From: Fragilaria crotonensis
Taxonomy: Eukaryota; Bacillariophyta; Fragilariophyceae; Fragilariales; Fragilariaceae
Reading direction: 5' to 3'
Assembly: GCA_022925895.1 (NCBI GenBank)
Contig: JAKSYS010000712.1
Coordinates: forward strand, 1 to 31,201
Length of the DNA: 31,201 nucleotides
Part shown: positions 1 to 10,690 of the stretch, in pieces
Position numbering within the stretch: the first letter of the stretch is position 1
Layout: every line of letters starts with the position of its first letter
Translations under genes and position numbers: made by a program
Notes under the pieces: generated by a model
What the model was told of the DNA's origin: nothing
The model's input: only the letters and a program-made list of their open reading frames with translations
The model's database searches: none

Positions 1-591
1 TGACAGTGTTCGTGTGATCGGTACACGAGTACTGGCCGACGGTAGACTTAAGGTTAGTAGGACCCAGAAGTCTAACGTTGGACTTGACGGGTGAGGAAGC
101 GAACCTGACGGATCGTCCAGCTTTGGGCGATGGTGTTTTGTAGACATACACCATGGCGGTAGATTTGTTGATACAAGGATGTAGAAATGTAGATGCTAAC
201 TAGTAAAGGCCTTTACTGTTTTTGGTTTGTGGAAATTATGAGATGAATTGGAATGAAATGAAGGTGAGACTTGCAACATTAGTTGGAGTCTCACAAATGA
301 AGTGTTGTCTTAGTCCCACTTCCTGAGTGGTGTTTGGGAAGTGTTGTCCATAGTAAAAAGAGTGTTGTTGAAGTTATCAACAACACTCATGATTTGAATT
401 ACTTAGGAAGTGAATTCAAATAGTTTTGTGTTGCAGATCAGTGGTACCAGGTTCTGATCCGTAGCATTCTACGGGAACGGGTCACGGACAGACTAAGAAA
501 AATAATGGACTGTCTATTGTATTACCGTATGGTATTTAACCTTACAGTAAGACGAGAGACAGTGTGACAGAGTGACGGTAGATTCCTAACA
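1..591 (-). repeat. 3' LTR of the copia element
   Basis: Matches 11105-11695 at a constant offset of 11104 with no mismatch that I could find by eye. It begins TGACAGTG and ends TTCCTAACA on the plus strand. The window starts exactly on the TG, which is either chance or an assembly edge. A TATA-like TTAAATA (element strand) lies at 533-539, near the start of the LTR. The repeat holds several perfect inverted repeats, the best at 360-371/377-388. It also carries the minus-strand ATG (152-154) that in the 5' LTR opens the coding region. Confidence 0.95.
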
Positions 592-599
592 CCCCTCTT
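592..599 (-). other. Polypurine tract
   Basis: On the element strand the bases AAGAGGGG stand directly before the TGTTAGG start of the 3' LTR. This is the position and composition of the plus-strand primer of LTR retrotransposons. It lies three bases beyond the RNase H stop codon (603-605). Confidence 0.9.
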
Positions 600-602
600 G
601 GA

Positions 603-2225
603 TCAGATCTCTGGTCCCGGTGATGAAAGCATGTGGTCGGGGAGAACACAGAAGATCTTGGTGAGGTGAGGATCAATTTTGCCGGAGTGTTGAGTTTTGG
701 TGAGGATGTCGGCAAGTTGAGAGTCACAGGGAATCCAATGAAGTTGGTGAATGCCGTCTTGTTGGCCTTGACGGACGAAGTGGAAGCGGCGTTCGATGTG
801 TCGCGTCTTGCGAGTGAGTTTTCCATTCTTTGCGATTTGGACGGTGGCTTCATTGTCAATCATGAGGATGGCAGGTATGGAAGGAAGACGTTGGGTTGAT
901 TCACGCCATTGTTTGGTGCCAAGATAGAGCATATCGTAGAGAAGCATTCGGATGTGAGCTGTGGCCATTGTGGCAGAACATGCGGCCATGTATTCAGCTT
1001 CAGAAGTAGACATTGCAACAGGTGTAGGCATTGTAGAATTGGCTTCAATGAGGGCACCATTGTAGAAGATCATGTATCCAACAGTGGAACGGCCAGTGTC
1101 AGGGCAGTCTTGCCAGCTGGCGTCGGAGAAAACGGTGAGATCGGAGTATGGGATACGATGGTGAAGGCAGATGTCATAGATGGGATTTGAAGTGCCATCG
1201 GGGTAGAATTTGAGAGCATAGTAGGGGCGGCGGCGAAGATAGCCGATGAGCCAAGATAGGGCTCGAAAATCAGGTATGCCAGGAGAGATGCATGCTTTAG
1301 CAAGTTTGCAGACAGCAAATAGGATGTCAGCTCTTGTATTGTATGCAAGGTAGAGGAGAGTGCAGACGGCAGAGCGGAAGGGAAGGCGTTGTTGCTTGTG
1401 TTCGACGAGGGTGACGTCAGGGCGGTTACGGGGCGGTTATCCTTGCTGAAGGTGTAGTCGGGAGGAAAGGGGTATCGCGTTCGGGAATTCGAATTCGGGT
1501 CATAACGTTGGAGAGTATTCAAAACGTAGCGGTGTTGATCCAGAGTATAGCTTGAGTCGGAGTGTTTGTGGATACGCATTTGGAGGAACCATTGCGCAGG
1601 TCCGAGGAATTTGACATCGAAGCGATTGCGGACGGAATCTTCAAATTGTTTTTCGATGGAATCGTTGCTTCCAGCGTAGAGCATATCATCGACGAAAAAT
1701 AGGAGACGGAGCCATTGATTGTGTTTGTCGTATCGGACAAAATAAGACGGTTCGGAAGGAGATTGATAAAGCCTTGGGAGTAGAGCCATTCCGAAAATTC
1801 AATGTTCCAATATTTGCCAGAGTAGACGAGACCGTAGATTCCTTTGTTCAGTAACATTGGGAGCCAAAGAATTTAGCGTATTCAGGGAAGTGATAGGCGT
1901 ATTCCAATGGCAGTTTCACAAAGTGGCGGCCAATAACTTTGGCTTGGAGGTAGGCACCAATGAAGTCAGCACTCTTGACACTTCTTCTGGATGCACAGAT
2001 GGTTGCAATGAAGAGTTTGACCCTCTTGCAGATGCACAGGGTGACCAGGTGTCTTCATACATGAGTGGTTCAACAGGTATAGGTTTTGGAGTGCCAGGTG
2101 AATTGGTAGATTCAGCAATTTCTTGACGTTGTTCAAGGAGTCGTTGTTGGTTGATGGCTTTGACTCTTTTCAGGAGACGTTTCTCCAGGTCGCCACGGGC
2201 GACAAGGCGAGCTTTAGTTTGTCAA
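603..2225 (-). pseudogene. Copia reverse transcriptase and RNase H (frameshifted)
   Basis: Reverse transcriptase and RNase H of the element, read in several frames. From upstream to downstream: the start of RT (the usual KARLVARGD motif, near 2185-2215), a stretch with ADFIGAYLQAK (near 1945-1980), GIYGLVYSGKYW (1810-1846), the catalytic FVDD box (about 1685-1696), then RNase H with FSDASWQD, STSEAEYMA and MIDNEATVQIAKN, ending in the copia-typical KTRHIERRFHFVR and ADILTK. The stop is at 603-605. The frame changes at about 2213, 2021, 1859, 1764 and 1420. At each site one added base in a short run of identical bases restores the motif on both sides. All catalytic landmarks are still there. 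Confidence 0.9.
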
Positions 2226-3005
2226 GTTTTCCAGTTGCAGTTTGTTTTGCTTTGAGCACAAGTTTTACTGGGATAATGAGTTCATCTTTGTGTGGAGTTT
2301 GTCCAAGGATGAAGGTATCATGGTCAATGAGGTTCTTGATTTCCATTTTGATTGCATGTAGCCAAGCATTGCGGACATTATCATCAAGTTTGAGGACAGC
2401 TTTGAGAGACTGAGGTTCTGGAAGATATTTGTCCACAGGTTCCTGGGGGTTGGCTTGTGGATTGTTGCTGGGAGAGTTGTCAATTGTCATCATGGCAGAG
2501 TGAATGGGATCAATAGTTGGTAGATCTTCATTGCATTCTTGGAAGTAGATGGTCATCATCTTGTGGAGTTGGGAATGATGTTGTTGATGGGTGACAAAGT
2601 TGATTTGATGTGGTGTGGGTGGTGTTGGACCATGTGGAGGAGTTGTATGTTTGATTGCAGCAAGTGTAGAAGGTGGTGGATCATCTTCATGGGCATTGTC
2701 ATCAGTTTCAGGGATGGCAGGGAGGGAAGAATGATGGTTGGAGGTATCAATGAAGGTTGATGGTGGGTTACCAAGGTTGGCTGCAGAGCCAGTTTGATGG
2801 TGGGTAGATGGTTCAGAGTTCTCTGGAGTGTCACGAAGTCCATGCGGATTGAAGTGGGAGCGGATGGGTACGGCTCCAGCAAAAGGTTTGGAATCGAAAC
2901 AGAGAGCGGAGTTGAAGTCTTCATCGAAGTAGGCATCGCGGGTTATGATGAGGCTTTGGGGTTGGTCTGGCGAGTAGATTAACCAGCCTGCAGAGTTGTC
3001 GGAAA
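2226..3005 (-). pseudogene. Copia pol linker between integrase and RT
   Basis: A single open frame of about 260 codons between the integrase C-terminus and the RT core. It begins with the tail of the integrase region (GWLIYSPDQPQ, DAYFDEDF, a common copia landmark after the integrase) and passes through a long Pro/Ser/Thr/His-rich linker. It ends with the pre-RT block (WLHAIKMEIKNLIDHDTF). It is offset by one base from the integrase frame; one extra A at the AAA run 3003-3005 (T on the element strand) joins them. No separate function is expected, as it is part of the polyprotein. Confidence 0.8.
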
Positions 3006-4612
3006 TCCAAGGAAAATACCGCGGGATGCACGTTGGAGTTGTTGCTTGTAGGTTATAAGTTTGTTGCGGAAGGTTGGTTCGTAGCGTTTGAAGAATGTTG
3101 GACATCCGAAGACGCGGAAGTTGGCGAGGGAAGGCTTGCGTTGAAAACTGTATTGATAGGGAGTTGTTGGGTTGCCATCTTGGTCAATAACATTCTTGGC
3201 TGGGCAGACATTGAGGATTTGAACAGCATAGGCATGGGCATGATGGAAGAATGCACCTCCTAGTCTTGCATTGTTCAGAAGGATGTTGGCAGTGTTGTGG
3301 ACTTCACGCCATTTGGCTTCGCAAATACCGTTCATTTCTTGATGTTCAGGTGCTGCAGCTTCAACTTTGATACCAAGTGAAGTGCATTCAGAAATGAATT
3401 TGGTTGAAGTGAAAGCAGATCCAGCATCAGTGCGGATAAAACGGACGGATTGGGTGCGGCCAAGGAGTTCTGTGTCAGTTAGCCATTGCTTTAGAGCAGT
3501 AATAATGGAAGCTGTGCTTTCAGTTGGGAGACCAATCCAACCTGTTAGTTTGCCAGGTGTTGTGACAATGAACAAGTAGGCTGAAAAGTTGGTATTGGTT
3601 GTGAGACCATAGCGGAAAGGGTTGCGCATTAGGTCAAGATGAAGGCGGTGGAAAGGTTCAGTGCCTTGGCGTTGAGGAGTTTTGTTGCGGGCACGTTTTT
3701 GGCTGATTGAAATGCGTAGAGGCCAGGAGTTGTGATCAACAGTAGGTGTCAAGACATGGTCATTCCATGTTTGGTGAAGGGATCCGACCATAAGGTTGCG
3801 GAAATTTCGGAAAGCAAGTCGTCGATAGATGAGTTCCAAAGGTAGGGCGGTGACTGAACGGCGTTGATCGGTGTCAACAGGGGGTGTAGTGTCATCAAAA
3901 TGTTGTTCATCAGGATCAGAGTCAGGGTCAGAAGGTAGGTTAGAGTTGGAGATGGTTGAGAAGGCTTGTTGTGATGAAGGTAGTTCTCTGGTCAGTATTG
4001 GCCAAGTGTATGTGGAACCATTTGGGAGTTGAATTGTTGTGGCTCTGTTCTTGATCAGGACACTGAAGTTTTGGGTGCATGATAGAGCAGTTAAGGAGAG
4101 GAGTCTGTGGCTGAGACCTTCAACATAGTAGACATCAGTGAGTCCTAGGATGGACTTGAGGCCATCATCAGTGGTGAAGTGGCATGCAGTTGTGCCTTTG
4201 TGAGTGGACATCTTGGTGCTGCCATCAGCTAAGGAGATTGGAACACTGCAGGGTTCGACATCGTGGAGGTCGCTGAAGAGTGGAGTATAATGGCTGGTAG
4301 CACCACTGTCAGGTAGCCAGTTTTCAAGATGTGGGGGACCAAATCTTTGGTATGGTGATTGGGGATCATCTGGAAAGTAAGCTGTGGCTCCAGAGTTGGG
4401 AGGAGAATAATTGGCAGATGGTAGATAATCTCTGTCAAGGAGAGGTTGGTTGATGGTCATCTGAGGTAGGTCAGGATTGGGCCAAGGGATGTTGGATGGG
4501 TGACCATCAGTGTTGTCAAAAGATGAGGCTGAAAAGGCTTGGTGGTGGTATCTTGATTGGTCTGGTGAGTTTTGGCCAGAGTCAGTGATGAAGTAGGCGC
4601 GTTGTTGGTTGC
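3003..4612 (-). pseudogene. Copia aspartic protease and integrase
   Basis: Open over about 490 codons from 4460, and open in the same frame upstream to about 4613. Numbering from the ATG at 4460: protease motif DSGATSH at residues 51-57; integrase core acids D276 (HLDL), D345 (RTDAG) and E381 (NGICEAKW), giving the expected DX35E spacing; and the copia block NFRVFGCPTFF near the end. The protease would cut the polyprotein and the integrase would join the cDNA to host DNA. The HHCC zinc-binding finger that normally precedes the core is degenerate: the region reads IYRRLAFRNF...HNSWPLRISISQKRARNK, without the usual paired cysteines. The ATG at 4460 overlaps a TGA in the Gag frame, but this looks accidental because the frame is open further upstream. 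Confidence 0.9.
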
Positions 4613-5915
4613 GGGAGCAGCGTTTTCATTGTTGGATGGTCTTTGAGGGTTGGTGGAGCGATTGTTTTGGTTTGATCTGGGGTTTGTGCAGTTGCGCGCA
4701 TAGTGGCCGAGGCGTCCGCAGTTATTGCAGACGATTGTAGCGGCATTGGAAGGGTTGCGCGAATGGTTGTTGTTGGATCCGTTAGGAGATGGACGTTGAT
4801 TAGACTGGACGTCGGTCGGAAAGGTGGTCGATTGTTTCGTTGAGGCTGGTTGGATGGCCGCGGGAGGGTGGTGGTGGACGACGTTGATTCGAGTTGTTGA
4901 ATGGTGGTCGCGAAGGATTTGTAGGAGGTCGGAACGGGCGCGAATGGTTTTGCGGTAGTCGCGGTGGTTGGTTTCGGTTTTGATTGTTGCTGCTGGGATT
5001 GGAATAAGGTCGAAGGATGGAGCTGAAAGCTTGTTGTTGTCTTTGTGTGAAAACACGTTGGGTAGTTTGGTTGTGGCGCGGTTGAGAATGGTGGGAGTGG
5101 TGACCACGGGCAGCGTTGGCGTGTTGGTTGTAGTTGCGGTGGTTTTGGGATGGGAGTGTGAGGCCACGGGATTCGTCAATGTTCAGGAGATGGCTTTCGA
5201 GTTCGGCGAATGGTGGCAGAGCTTCGTCATTCAGTTCTGCTCGACGTATGTCGGCGTCGAAGCGTTGATAGGATGCGGCGTAGAAGGAGTGATTGCTTCC
5301 ACCACGAACGGTGCGTTTGATGAGTTCGGCGTCAGTGTTGGGTATTCCAGCATGATAGCAGTCGCGCGTGAGAAGGCGAATGCGGTTGAGGTAGGAGGTT
5401 GCGACTTCATGATGTGGTTGTTTGATTGAGCAGAAAGCTTCGCGAGTTCGTTCGACATGATCAGGAGTTAGCGGAGCGCAGTGGCGCGTAGAGTGAGAAT
5501 TGCAGTCCGAGCGTCCGGTGGGCCATCAATGATGTGTTTCTGGCAAGGGTCGCAAACGTTTGTGAAGATCAAATTGTAGATAGCAGTGCCAACAAAAGGT
5601 GTGAATAGGACACTTGTTTTGGCCAAAGATCAAAGACTTGGCGTCCACGGGAAATGTTGCAAACAATTCGAAGGTTGTCAATGAAGGTGTTAAAATGTCG
5701 GCGGCGTGCTTGAAGGTCGGTTGGGTAGGACAATTTGCGAAGGTTAGCATTTTTGGCGTATTTCAAAAGTGTTTTCGTGAGGTCTTCGATTGGCGGATAA
5801 GTAAAATCGGTTCGCGTTGATGATGTGAGCGCATCAGGGATGTGTGTTGAATGTGCTTGGGTTCTTGTTCTGAATCATGGTCTGTGTCCTCATCAAAGAA
5901 GGTTTCAACAGTGGG
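4613..5915 (-). pseudogene. Copia Gag region with zinc knuckle
   Basis: Nucleocapsid-type Gag. The CCHC knuckle CNNCGRLGHYARNC (C-X2-C-X4-H-X4-C) is at 4688-4729. Upstream the Gag core reads in pieces: DFTYPPIEDLTKTLLKYAKN (about 5740-5800), VLFTPFVGTAIYNLIFTNVCD (near 5550-5610), AFCSIKQPHHEVATSYLNRI (5390-5450) and FYAASYQRFDADIRRAELND (5226-5285). These lie in different frames, joined by a single missing base at runs near 5913, 5837, 5617 and 5473, and near 4615 into pol. Between 4810 and 4850 the frame moves the other way, as if one T were extra. Gag would form the virus-like particle and bind element RNA. No independent start codon is needed because sequence further upstream is also coding. 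Confidence 0.8.
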
Positions 5916-6700
5916 AGGGTATGTGAAGGTTGCGTGGGTCGCCTGGCGCGGAGTTGGGCGTGTTGCAACGGATTTTGGTGCATTTTGGGGTTTTGGTCGT
6001 CGTTTCCAAAATTAGGTGATTTTTGCGTAGGTTTGGCAGATTTCGTGCTGGGAGGTTGAATAATTTCGTTGCGTTGATTATGGGGTTGCGAAAGATTTTG
6101 CGACGGATTTGGTGGTTGGGGTTCAAATTTTGGGGTGAGAACTTTTGGTAGGTATAATTTTGGGTGTCGTCGAAAAAGTTGTCGAAATCGGAGGTTGTGG
6201 GTTCGATTCGGTGGCGTCCGGATTGTGAGGTAATTTTACGTTTTTCGGCGTGAGAATGCCTGAAAATGCATCGGAGAAGCGTTTTAGAGGCCCAGTTGTT
6301 GATTTCGCAGTTGGAGGTGAGTTGGAGGGTGTTTCGGCGTGTGAACTGCTTGTTTCGGGCGAGTTTGGTGGTAAAAATGCGAGATTTGGTTGAGTTCCGG
6401 GCAGTTGTTGAGTTGTTTGTGCGTGTTCGTCGTATGTAGTTTCTGCGTCGGAAATTAGCTGTTGGGAGTGAATTTCCGGGCTGTCGGTGGTGTTTTGCGT
6501 TGGATTTTCGCCGGTAGTGTCGTTTTGCGCAGGAATTTCGTCGCCGTGTTCGTCGTGTAAAATTGCAGTTTGGGGTTCGTTTGGTGCAAAATTTGCGTTT
6601 GCGGGTCGATTTGTGCAGGAATTTCGTCCTGGGGGTCCGGGGTTCGAGTCGGATCCGATAATAAAGATGAACGGCGAGTTGAAACGGCAAGACATGCAAA
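5916..6700 (-). pseudogene. Disordered linker joining extension to Gag
   Basis: Asn/Gln/Pro/Thr-rich coding sequence without recognisable domains, for example the stretches DEHGDEIPAQND and PLKRFSDAFSGILTPKNVKL. It is open in one frame from about 6695 to 6123 and in another to about 5916. The ATG at 6693-6695 is unlikely to be a true start: the upstream frame overlaps it, and one extra C in the run at 6572-6575 (G on the plus strand) makes the two frames continuous. It looks like a flexible spacer between the N-terminal extension and Gag. Confidence 0.55.
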
Positions 6701-8054
6701 ATGTGTTCCAGAAAATGTACTATTATCCTGTTGAAAGGTAATTATATTGTTACTTGCAACTGATTCTATCTGATTGGGACAGCTTAGACTGTCACAGATA
6801 GAAAGAGGTAAGTAACCAGCATAACAACCAGGATAATGTAAACATTGTGAACTAGACTCACCATAGTTTGGAACAGGTGAATCAGATCCCATGAGATCAA
6901 TGAATGGGAACTCAGGGTGGTTTTCCTTTGCAGTGTGGTAGTAAGAGAGGAAATTGTTGAATAGTTGCAGCTCAGGGTCGCGGAGGGCATCGTTAAGGTG
7001 TGGAAGAGCCCATGCTTGATAAATAGTCTGTCCACTGGGGCCTGTGGTATAAACTGGAATCAAGCGGACAGCCAAGGAAAACGGGATGCGTTTGGGGTCG
7101 CAGGCAACGTGGTACAAGTCGGCATCGGGGTGGCGACGTAAATCGGCAGTGTGGCGTGGTATCCAATCCGGGTCATTAACTTGATCAGGATGAATTGGTT
7201 TGGCAGTCTGGGTCCGAAAGAGGCGTTGAACTGTGGAACGATTGTAGGCTTCACCAGAAATATTGTTGACAATGATGGGATCTCCAGAATGGTCAAGGTT
7301 GATGGGAAAGGCACCAGTTGTTGGAGTAGGGATAGCAATTTCAGTTGGGGAGCCAAAGCAGTAGGTGGGAGCTTGGAGTGGGGAGCCCTGGAAAATAACA
7401 ACATTGGTAGGTGGGTAGTTCTCTCTGATAATGCCAGTTGGGTCTTTGGGATGAAGCAGTTGCACAACTCGGAATAGGATGTATTCGAAATGGGGGAGGA
7501 AGTCAATTGAATCGTTGACGGTGTCGGTCGCTATCGGGGTGAGGCGGTTGTAAATCTCCATGTATTGAAGGGGATCGCTGTCGAATCGGTTCATGGCGAT
7601 GAGCTCCTGAAGGATGAGGGGATTGCAAATCACATGATTGATGGCCAAAGTATCTTCAGTAACATTGTCAAAGGTCAGTTGGACATCAGAAGGTTTGTGA
7701 TCATTGGGTAGCAGGTAGCAAAACTGGAAAGGAACATGTCTGCAGGGGGAGGTTGCCAATGAAAACTTGGTTGTTGTTGAGTTCAGGTTGCTTGGAACGC
7801 TTCTTTGACATACGATGGATGATAGCATGTTGAAAAAGAGCGACGTTAATCAATTCGCAGGCTCGGTCAGACGCAATCTCTTTGGCTTCGGTGGATGGCG
7901 TCGGGAAAGAATTGATGTAGTCCGTTACATAAGGTTGCACGAGTTCGAATTCCGTTTGGAGATAGGGCAGTTTGTCGCGATAATATTGATCAGAACGGTG
8001 GCCAGGGATGTTCCGGGAATAGGTCGTCGACTTCGTCAAAGGCATCGTGAACAA
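6572..8054 (-). pseudogene. Extra coding region upstream of Gag, U-box-like segment
   Basis: A long open frame (stop-free from 7828 to 6455) lying where copia elements normally have only a short leader. I do not recognise the protein family. About residues 183-233 (7132-7282) read GDPIIVNNISGEAYNRSTVQ, then P.HPDQV and a W/P/R-rich turn. This resembles the DP-(I/V)-x-G-x-(S/T)-Y-x-R start of U-box domains, but the rest of the U-box is not convincing. A cysteine-bearing stretch (CLHYPGCYAGYLPLSICDSL) follows. Upstream it continues in a second frame (YYRDKLPYLQTEFELVQPYV), joined near 7740 if one C of a five-C run is extra. It is on the same strand as pol and seems to be part of one polyprotein. 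Confidence 0.6.
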
Positions 8055-8898
8055 AACGGGGCAGGAGGTTGAAGGTTGTTGTATCGGGAAGGAGACTTAG
8101 AGCGGCAGTTGATTTGATTTCCTTTGCGATTGCGAAGAGATGGTCCGGTAAAAATAGTGCTCAGCTAGTCCATGGTCGCGGTTGAAATAGTTGCGGTGAT
8201 GCGTGATGTATAGTAATCTGAGCGCGTAGATGATGGCGACTGCGCATCGTGTTTCCATCGGACAGTCTGGGGGGTCGTCGTGGAACGCGTCGTCGATGTC
8301 GCTGAATGCTCGGGGAGTTCGGCGGGGCAGGAACTGGGAGCGTTGCTGTTCGTTGAGGTGTTGGACGACCATGTTGGTAGCGCGATTGAGGGTGTGCTTC
8401 ATGCTACGTAGGAGCAGGAGTTTATCGGGTCGTACATTCAGAAGTGGGATGTTGGTGCCGGAGATCAGTTCGTCGATATACATGTGGTTGCGTATGACGT
8501 GAAGTAGGATGTGGTGGATGAAGTGCTTGTCGAGGCCACGGATGATGTTGAGTTCGGGTGGGTCGGCGAGTGTGTTGATGCAAAAGGCAGATATAGTTGC
8601 ACTTGTGCGAACGCAAAGCGGTAGGTCGCGAAGGTGAATCGTGCCGTTGATTGTGTCCATTAGCATTGCCTCGGTGAAAAACAGGTCGCGTGACGGAATG
8701 TGATGGAAGTGTTGGAACATCCGAAAGGGTGGTGATGAATGGCGTCGAGGTTGGCGATCGTAACGGTGGGGCAGGGCGCAGAGGAGGCAGTAGTCTGACA
8801 AGTTGTTGTATAGCTGCACTTGGTACCTCATTAGGTTCACCAATATCTCGGTTAGCGTCGCCATTATTGTCAAGATCATCCTCCACAATGTCCATTGG
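8055..8898 (-). pseudogene. Extra coding region, middle part (unknown)
   Basis: Open over about 260 codons (8888-8097), with normal-looking protein composition and mixed helix-prone stretches such as LDKHFIHHILLHVIRNHMYI and MVVQHLNEQQRSQFLPRR. No family is recognised. The 3' end of this frame meets a stop at 8097-8099; one extra C just before it continues into ALSLLPDTTTFNLLPRF, and a second shift near 8010 enters the next frame. At the upstream end an acidic stretch (MDIVEDDLDNNGDANRDIGE, 8836-8895) is in another frame. The coding direction matches the rest of the element. Confidence 0.5.
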
Positions 8899-10690
8899 TT
8901 CGGGATCAGGGTCGTTGCAACTTCTGGTAGCGGATCTGGGTCGGCATCAGGATAAAGTTAACAGTTTCCTAGTTGAGTCATTATTACTGCAGGAGTAACA
9001 ATGATCGGCAAGGAAAACATCGGCATCATCAGCTTGGGAGCTTGGCAAATCTTCCAATTTGATTGGGACAGGGTGCTGAACATCCAAATAGGTCAAAGTC
9101 TCAGAGGAAACGGTCGGATTGTGGGCTCTGCAGGCCCATTGTTGTGGGTTGGGGAGGAAACCGCGGTACGAACGACAGTAGCTGCGTTTCCCGTGTCAAC
9201 GGCAGCACAGTACGAGAGCGATGCGTTAGGACCGTTAACGGACGTTTCACAGAATCGGAAATCTCCAAAACGACGTCAGGAATCGGACTTGACGTGGAAA
9301 ATTTTGAAACGGAATCGAGGGTTGTTGAGTTGTCGTCGCGAGTTGGTTCGGGATCGGATTCCGGAAAAGAGCAGGGGCTGTACTCGGGGTATAGTTCGTA
9401 GAACGTAGGCGAGGTAGCTGTGGGAGTTTTGGGGGAATCCGGGATTTCTGGGTCAATCGGGGAAAAATCAGTACAAAATTGCTGGGTAGCAGAGCCGTTA
9501 TCACGGTTCTCATCAGACGTCATAGTTTTGAGTCGCGAGTCTGCAGAGTTGTCGGTACCCACCAAAGTGCCGAAATGACTCTTAGAACTTTGAACAGTCG
9601 TTTCTCGAGATCTGTCGCTTCGAATTCGCTCAAATTTGGAGTGGTGGCTGAGAAGGTTGTACTGTGGCGCCTGGCAACGCGTGGTGTGGCGTACCAGTGC
9701 ATGTGCGATCATGGTGAGTGTGTTTTGAAGTGACTTCACATGTTCGTCGGCAGTTGCTCTGATGACTTTGTCAACGTCATCTTGGATCGTTCCCAGGGTA
9801 TAGGAGGTGTTAATTGGTACCTCATCTTCGGTGAATGCGTTAATTTGTCGAATGTAGCGAGCCAAGTCGATGACGTCCCACTTCAAGTTGCTGTGAAAAT
9901 TTGGCAAATGATGATCAGAATTTGGATCGGCGAGCTGAGGAGGTGCGAGCGAGCTCGGGCGCGAATCGTCTGCGTCGACGTGATGGAGCGAAAGGTAGGG
10001 GAAGAATTGGGAATGTGTCATCGATCGATTCCAAAATGGTTTGGGAAAGGTGTTGCAGCGACGTCGGATCGTCGTATGGATCGATTTGGGGTCGCGACGT
10101 GCGAGGGTGACGACGGGGATAAAATCTGCGAGCGCGATTCCTGCGCTTCGAGGAAACCGTAGGGGCGAAACGAGTTCCTGTGTTGGTGTTTGGGTGGCGG
10201 CATCGGAGTGCGACGTTGGTTGTGGATTTTGGTGCCATGTTGTTGAAAGTACTTTGGTGCTGATATTGGTAGTTGTAGTACTTGTAGTCCTGTGGTTGTT
10301 GCTGTCCTCCTCATTATCATCTGTAGGTCCAATGTCCTTGTAGTTGGCATTGGTAGATGCATAATGCTTTGTAGTGTGATCATCTGGTTCAGTAGTAGTG
10401 CCCTTTTGTTGTCATCCGTAGTGGTTAAAGTAGTTGGAGTAGTTGGAGAAGTGGCTTGCATCTTTGCAGCCATCTTGGTTGGAGTAGTAGCCCTGTGGCT
10501 AATGTTGGTGCCCTGAGGAGAAGGAGCTGCAATCTTGTTGTTGCGCTCGTTGAAGTGGAGGTTGCGATCCTCCTGGATGATCTGGTCGAAATTGTCGTCG
10601 GAATTGTTGGCATGGTAGGCGGCTTGGGACCTTTCTTGATGGAGGTGCGCCTCTTCTTCTTGGTTGGTTGATCCTGATCGTCATCAGGGT
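8899..10690 (-). pseudogene. Extra coding region, N-terminal part (unknown)
   Basis: From 10021 to 9101 the minus strand is open for about 306 codons and the frame before it (10238 to about 9915) is also coding-like. Sequence is mostly Ser/Thr/Pro/Asp-rich and probably disordered. One possible folded part around 9720-9880 reads WDVIDLARYIRQINAFTEDE and VDKVIRATADEHVKSLQNTL. A lysine/arginine cluster (KKKRRTSIKK, near 10630-10660) could be a nuclear localisation or RNA-binding patch. Downstream of 9101 another frame (ETLTYLDVQHPVPIKLEDLP) continues towards 8945. Function is unknown; it is judged coding only from open frames and composition. Confidence 0.45.

Noticed and set aside
4457-4460. 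ATGA overlap of the Gag stop and an ATG of the protease/integrase frame, as if designed for coupled reinitiation
   Set aside because: The protease/integrase frame is open and protein-like for about 150 bases upstream of this ATG, and a one-base change at 4613-4615 joins it to Gag. The overlap is most likely accidental.
5231-5458. Minus-strand open frame starting MSNELAKLSAQ as the Gag start
   Set aside because: A different frame over the same DNA gives recognisable Gag sequence (FYAASYQRFDADIRR), so this one is a shadow.
6457-6695. Programmed -1 frameshift between the extension frame and the next frame
   Set aside because: The shift is of the same kind as a dozen others in the element and sits at a four-base run (6572-6575). 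No slippery heptamer with a following structure is evident.
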